This document shows, piece after piece, positions 6,020-9,422 of a stretch of 9,422 nucleotides of DNA. Made by a program: the position numbers and the translations under genes. The stretch covers positions 1-9,422 of the forward strand of contig JBFMDN010000114.1 of assembly GCA_040753915.1 (NCBI GenBank), written 5' to 3'. How positions within the stretch are numbered: the stretch's first letter is position 1; each line of letters begins with the position of its first letter. The notes beneath the pieces are model-generated. The model did no database searches. It was not told the DNA's origin and worked only from the letters and a program-made list of their open reading frames with translations. The DNA is from JBFMDN01 sp040753915 (GTDB lineage: Bacteria; Desulfobacterota; Desulfomonilia; Desulfomonilales; Desulfomonilaceae).

Positions 6020-7065
6020 CAGGAAACTGCAGACCGCATACCGATTCCTTCCACAGTGACAAGGTTTCCTCGAATTCGGTGGCGAACGCCGAGGATATGC
6101 TCCACCAGCCACAGATTTGCCTCAACGTGGTCGGTCACCAGTGGAATCGTAAATTCGCTGGTTCCCTCGGCCAGCGCTGCAAAGAGGATTAATTGATCCG
6201 CAAGGTGACGGTCGGTGCAGGCACCGCTTCCGAGATCCTCAACCAAAGAGCGTACGACATAATCGGCTATATCTTCTGACTTTCGCCCCTGCTTACCGGC
6301 CCGATCTGCCCCCAGAATGCAGCCGGTAGTGGTCTCGGCCCAGAGTATCAGCGCTGCCCCCCTCTGCGCTGCGGACTCGTCGTCCAGCACGTCGATGTTT
6401 GAGACAAAGCCTTTCTGCTCGAGCAGATAGCTGCTCCGCCTCGCCATGCGAGAGCTGACCGCCTGCTCCCTGAGATGCGACGAGAGAGCGATGCCTCTGA
6501 CCCGTTGAACCGTTCCCTGTTCCGTCAATCGGATGGGTTTGAGTGCTTTACAGGGGCTAACGCGCATGAAAAGTATCCCCTGACCCTGGGGGACATATCC
6601 CGGTCTATCCATGCGCATGGTGATGTGCGCGCCCATTGCACGAAGAATTCTCACGAGAACTCGGTCCATGTGGAAGAAGCTCGGAGCGAAATCCTGGAAC
6701 AAGCCTCCCGAGATCGTGAGCTCCGTTGGGGCAGAGGAGAATAGTGCCAACGGAATGAGTGTGAACGCGAGCATTGCTGCCGAGCCCGCGGTTCCGATTT
6801 CGATATGGAACGAGCCTCCTTCGAGCGAGGTGCCGGGATGATAGGTGATCTCCTGGGATCCGACATGTGCTGTCTCGATCCTCCCACCGCACAGCTTCGC
6901 GCATGCGGACAGCGCGCTGAGATGCTGAGCCCGGAGGCCTGGCTTCGGTCTCTTGGCCCTGATTCTCGTCATGTGGAGGGATTCTCGTTTGAGAGTGGCC
7001 AGGCTGGTAGCATACCGCAGTATTGTGCCACTTCCAGAATGGAGGGAGCCGTCAATTTCTATCAT
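6019..7065 (-). CDS. rtcA: RtcA-like RNA 3'-terminal phosphate cyclase, divergent N-terminal motif
   Basis: This 348-residue cytosolic protein is of the RTC/EPT-like fold. RtcA enzymes convert an RNA 3'-phosphate to a 2',3'-cyclic phosphate through an adenylyl-enzyme intermediate. Visible landmarks are MIEIDGS at the N-terminus, RAKRPKPGLRAQHL (36-49), an IGTAGSAAML-type segment (90-99), ISGGL (118-122), GRKSEDIAD (260-268), HLADQLILFAAL (287-298) and TDHVEANLWLVEHIL (311-325). H313 corresponds to the catalytic His of E. coli RtcA (H309). Typical family members have GEGGGQILR after IDGS; here it is HSGSGTILR (9-17), so the glutamate implicated in metal or ATP binding is missing. The protein is thus divergent and its activity uncertain. 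Start ATG 7065 is picked because homologues begin near MI(E/A)IDG and AGGAGG (7077-7082) lies upstream; an ORF extension to 7140 would overlap the previous gene. No rtcB is visible here. Confidence 0.87.
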   Translation of the reverse strand: MIEIDGSLHSGSGTILRYATSLATLKRESLHMTRIRAKRPKPGLRAQHLSALSACAKLCGGRIETAHVGSQEITYHPGTSLEGGSFHIEIGTAGSAAMLAFTLIPLALFSSAPTELTISGGLFQDFAPSFFHMDRVLVRILRAMGAHITMRMDRPGYVPQGQGILFMRVSPCKALKPIRLTEQGTVQRVRGIALSSHLREQAVSSRMARRSSYLLEQKGFVSNIDVLDDESAAQRGAALILWAETTTGCILGADRAGKQGRKSEDIADYVVRSLVEDLGSGACTDRHLADQLILFAALAEGTSEFTIPLVTDHVEANLWLVEHILGVRHRIRGNLVTVEGIGMRSAVS

Positions 7066-7076
7066 TCTCGCTCCAT

Positions 7077-7082
7077 CCTCCT
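7077..7082 (-). promoter_or_regulatory. Ribosome binding site deciding the rtcA-like start
   Basis: AGGAGG on the minus strand lies 11 bases before ATG 7065, with a second GGAG at 7071-7074 closer in. It sits in the 41 bp gap after the SRAP gene and supports the short start over the GTG/ATG-type extension inside SRAP. Confidence 0.55.
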
Positions 7083-7106
7083 GTTGAGGCACACGCTGTC
7101 CTCGTA

Positions 7107-7790
7107 CTATTCGCTTCCCTGCCGAGGTTCCTGCAGACACTCGGGCCCCTCGTAGGAAGGGCTATTAACCTTGGGATTCGCACGCCGTAGCGCCATCTCC
7201 TCCGGCGTGCGAGCGTGGAGAAGCGCCTTCAAGCGGCTGACGTCTTTAATATCTCGGCTCAACCATTCCCCATATTCTTCCGGAGAAAGGATCGCTGGCA
7301 TCCTATCGTGAATGGGGAGAAGAAGAGCGTTCGCGTCAGTGGTGAGAATCGTACATGACTCAACCGGGTTCCCATCAGGGTCCTTCCACACCTCCCACAG
7401 CCCGGCAAACGCGAAAGGTTTTCCGTCGGCCATGTACACGAAGAACGGCTGCCTGATTCCTTGCTCAGTCTTCCACTCATAGAAGCCGTCCGCGGGAATC
7501 AGGCATCGTCTATGTTTGAATGCGGCCCTGAAAGCGGGCTTTTCGGCCACTGTTTCGGCTCTGGCATTTATCATTTTGGATCCGATGGATGCATCTTTGG
7601 CCCAGAAAGGAATGAGGCCCCACTTGAGCATGTCAAGCCTTCTCCTGCCAGTCTCGGTCTCCAAACGGATCACTGCAATTTGCTGTGTGGGAGCGACGTT
7701 GTACCGAGGCTCCAGGGAGGGGGTCTCCGGCAATTGGAAACGTTCCGCGAGCTCTCTTCCCACTGTCATCAACACAAACCGTCCACACAC
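7107..7790 (-). CDS. yedK: SRAP (SOS response-associated peptidase) protein, YedK/HMCES family
   Basis: This 227-residue protein belongs to the family that senses abasic sites in single-stranded DNA by forming a thiazolidine crosslink through an N-terminal cysteine. All key features are present: Met removal would expose C2 (MCGRF), then YNVAPTQ (30-36), WGLIP..WA (57-64), INARAET with N75 and E79 (74-80), RRCLIPADGFYEW with E105 (94-106), FAGLWE (128-133) and IHDRMP with H161 (160-165). C2, N75, E105 and H161 match the YedK active site (Cys2, Asn75, Glu105, His160). Length is normal. The GTG start at 7790 is secure because the catalytic Cys must be residue 2; GGAGG at 7798-7802 lies 7 bases upstream, inside the end of the uridylyltransferase gene, which it overlaps by 22 bp. 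Translational coupling with that gene is likely. Role: protection of replication-associated abasic sites; no LexA box was looked up or confirmed. Confidence 0.95.
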   Translation of the reverse strand: MCGRFVLMTVGRELAERFQLPETPSLEPRYNVAPTQQIAVIRLETETGRRRLDMLKWGLIPFWAKDASIGSKMINARAETVAEKPAFRAAFKHRRCLIPADGFYEWKTEQGIRQPFFVYMADGKPFAFAGLWEVWKDPDGNPVESCTILTTDANALLLPIHDRMPAILSPEEYGEWLSRDIKDVSRLKALLHARTPEEMALRRANPKVNSPSYEGPECLQEPRQGSE

Positions 7791-9187
7791 GTCCTATCCT
7801 CCAGGATCGTACCTCGCGGAATTCTTAGAAGTTGGTCACGGTCGTTCTCCACACGCACACGCCCGCGCACCTGCACGTCTCGCTCGAAGTACACCGCTCC
7901 ACGAACCTCGAAGGACTCCGCCGCGATGAGGGAAACAGAGGAATTGTCCTCGAACCTCTCGTGCATTCGGAGGGGCGACTCCAGAAAGTCATGAGAAAAC
8001 GTGACCTTCGGTCTGTACGAGAGAAGGTTAGGCCTCTGGGGGTTCTTTCGCACTCGATACATCGAGTCGAGAATGCACGCGTCCGATTGCAGAACAAAGA
8101 GATCCTGCACATTCTTGGTAGGGAAAAATCGGTCTCTTGTCACGGTGAGTCCCCGTGCTCGCGAAAAGCACGCGATGGCAGCGCCCATGGCAGTTTCCAC
8201 CTGAATGATTTCTTCGCCTGCCACGGTCTTGTAATTCTTTATTATTGGTAGATTCAGCCGCTTTTCTCTGAGCGCCCGCTCCAACGCTTCCAGATTGACC
8301 CAGACGTTATTGGTGTTGAAGACGGAAAATCGGTCGATGTCCATGAAAGTCTGCCGATCAGCGGGGGACACTTGGGCGATTTCAAGCAGCTCCAGCGCAC
8401 CGTTTCTTACCACGAGGGTTCCGCCCTTGCGATCCATCTCTGTCCGTGGGGTCACCTCGAGAATGAAATCGATATCGTCTCTGTCCATCAATCCCAAGAT
8501 CCAAGGCTCGATGCAAGCAGCAAGGTTGTCCAGATTGGAGATAAATGCCCAGCGCTTCCCCTGTCGGAGCATCTCGTCGAGCAAGCCGGAATTGCGCAGA
8601 CTGAAGTAGACGTCCCCGTGACCGGGAGGAGTCCAGTCAATCTCAGTATCCGTGTCAAGGGGCTTGAAGGAATTTGCAGACAATCGAGGCACCTGTCTCT
8701 GAATGAACGTGAGGACAGGGATTCCGGAACGTTGAACAATCTCCAGGGTGGGCTTGTGCGTAAAAAAACTGTTCATCAAGATGAGAGGGACTTCGGTCTG
8801 CCACGCCCTTCTCATGGCCTCTGCCTGCCGCAGAATGATTTCCAGGTACGTCAAACCATTCTTTGCCGTCAGGATCCCTTTGGGGACTTCTCCGCCCATG
8901 GTGGTGCTTCGGCCGCCGTTGAGCTTAATGACTGCCACCTGATTAAGGATTCTCTTCCCCCGGGCCTCCAAGGAAGCCATCTCATCAGGGTCCCTCGGCG
9001 GGCCGAGAAGCAAGTTTTCGTCAGGGGCCTTCACCTTGTCCAGCGCAACGTATTTCTCGCGCTCTGCCTGGAGTCGATTGACTAGCCGAAGAAATGAGTC
9101 GATAGAAGCGGGATCGATCCGCCTTTTTTTCATCTTTTCCCGAATGTGATCCTCAAGCCCACCATGCATAGAGCTACCTTCTTTCAT
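7769..9187 (-). CDS. UTP--glucose-1-phosphate uridylyltransferase-like protein (UDPGP/UGP2 type)
   Basis: This 472-residue cytosolic nucleotidyltransferase is of the eukaryotic-like UDPGP family, which makes UDP-glucose (or a related UDP-sugar) and pyrophosphate from UTP and sugar-1-phosphate. In order: a helical N-terminus, the nucleotide-binding loop VIKLNGGRSTTMG (86-98) followed by VPKGIL (101-106), WTPPGHGDVY (185-194), FISNLDNLAA (215-224), EVTPRTEMDRKGG (244-256), FNTNNVWVNL (290-299), VETAMGAAI (330-338), RFFPTKNVQDLFVLQSD (353-369) and a C-terminal beta-helix-like tail (about 425-460). The family loop is usually LNGGLGTSMG...PKS; this one has R-S-T for L-G-T and PKG, as seen in UDP-HexNAc pyrophosphorylases, so the exact sugar is uncertain. 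Start ATG 9187 follows GGAGG (9194-9198) at 6 bases; ATG 9169 is an alternative. First gene of the four-gene minus-strand operon. Confidence 0.9.
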   Translation of the reverse strand: MKEGSSMHGGLEDHIREKMKKRRIDPASIDSFLRLVNRLQAEREKYVALDKVKAPDENLLLGPPRDPDEMASLEARGKRILNQVAVIKLNGGRSTTMGGEVPKGILTAKNGLTYLEIILRQAEAMRRAWQTEVPLILMNSFFTHKPTLEIVQRSGIPVLTFIQRQVPRLSANSFKPLDTDTEIDWTPPGHGDVYFSLRNSGLLDEMLRQGKRWAFISNLDNLAACIEPWILGLMDRDDIDFILEVTPRTEMDRKGGTLVVRNGALELLEIAQVSPADRQTFMDIDRFSVFNTNNVWVNLEALERALREKRLNLPIIKNYKTVAGEEIIQVETAMGAAIACFSRARGLTVTRDRFFPTKNVQDLFVLQSDACILDSMYRVRKNPQRPNLLSYRPKVTFSHDFLESPLRMHERFEDNSSVSLIAAESFEVRGAVYFERDVQVRGRVRVENDRDQLLRIPRGTILEDRTCVDGLC

Positions 9188-9219
9188 GGCCCCCCTCCAT
9201 GATCTCTGTTCAACTTTTT

Positions 9220-9248
9220 ACAGTACCGGTATCAGGGCCGGGGATCAA
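9220..9248 (-). promoter_or_regulatory. Candidate sigma-70 promoter of the minus-strand operon
   Basis: On the minus strand TTGATC (9248-9243) and TACTGT (9225-9220) are separated by exactly 17 bases. This resembles TTGACA/TATAAT (4 of 6 and 3 of 6 matches). Transcription would begin near 9213, giving a leader of about 25 bases before ATG 9187. An 8 bp palindrome TACCGGTA (9224-9231) abuts the -10 and could be an operator, though it is short. Prediction only. Confidence 0.4.
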
Positions 9249-9290
9249 CAAAAGAGTAGGGGGCGATGTAAGTATTTGGGCAACGATGGA

Positions 9291-9422
9291 GAAACTGTCT
9301 CAAAACTCGGGACACACCAAACATCGTAGCACGATTGAGCGTCGATGCGTGGAAAGGCACCCTCACCCCAACCCTCTCCCAGAGGGAGAGGGAGCCGGAA
9401 GAATCCCCTCTCCCCCGCTTCG
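9291..9422. repeat. REPIN/MITE-like palindromic repeat, copy 3 (cut by window end)
   Basis: It begins GAAACTGTCTCAAAACTCGG and continues in the same orientation as copy 1 until the window ends. From GTCTC (9297) on, the 126 visible bases differ from copy 1 at only about three positions (CCAAACATCG for CCAACAATCG, and GTCGATG for GTCTATG). It lies directly upstream of the operon promoter region. The rest of 9188-9290 holds only that promoter region and no gene. Confidence 0.88.

Noticed and set aside
8372..9085. 237-codon plus-strand ORF opposite the uridylyltransferase gene
   Set aside because: Antisense to a clear family member; no motif and no ribosome binding site.
1..9422. CRISPR array or defence island
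   Set aside because: The three repeat copies are kilobases apart, ~188 bp long and internally palindromic. No cas, nuclease, toxin or reverse transcriptase gene is present.

Overview
The window looks like chromosomal DNA from a moderately GC-rich Gram-negative bacterium, most likely a Desulfobacterota/deltaproteobacterial lineage. This rests on the mix of protein families (a UGP2-type uridylyltransferase, an oxalate/formate-antiporter-like MFS protein, a PilZ protein with tandem helical repeats) and on abundant CCCTCACCC/GGGTGAGGG intergenic repeats. The taxonomic guess is inference and no species is claimed. I see no rRNA, tRNA, CRISPR, phage or transposase gene.

Layout. 1-196 is a nearly complete copy of a ~188-200 bp palindromic repeat (REPIN/MITE-like), followed by a second small inverted repeat (198-283) and unremarkable DNA to 437. 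438-2770 (+) is a two-gene unit: a concentrative nucleoside transporter family protein, then 20 bp later a radical SAM/SPASM protein. 2771-3243 is intergenic and holds a second, diverged copy of the repeat (2884-3083). 3244-4774 (+) holds a PilZ-domain protein with two N-terminal helical repeats and, closely following, a xylose-isomerase-like TIM-barrel protein. The TIM-barrel gene converges on the opposite-strand operon with overlapping stop codons at 4771-4774.

9187 down to 4771 (-) is a compact four-gene operon, in transcription order: UDP-glucose pyrophosphorylase-like protein, SRAP/YedK abasic-site protein, RtcA-like RNA 3'-phosphate cyclase, OFA-type MFS transporter. The first two genes overlap by 22 bp and the other gaps are 41 and 18 bp. 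A plausible sigma-70 promoter lies at 9220-9248. A third repeat copy starts at 9291 and runs off the window end. Copies 1 and 3 are almost identical and bracket the whole segment in direct orientation.

How the genes might work together. The clearest curiosity is the co-transcription of a DNA abasic-site sensor (SRAP) with an RNA end-processing enzyme (RtcA-like), downstream of a nucleotide-sugar enzyme. Several proteins keep their fold but differ at signature positions: the transporter has GIE where CNTs usually have QTE, RtcA lacks the acidic GEGGGQ motif, the uridylyltransferase has GGRSTTMG instead of GGLGTSMG, and the MFS protein lacks the OxlT-type lysine. I did not find a clearly novel defence or mobile system; the findings are mostly unusual family variants, an odd operon and a structured repeat.
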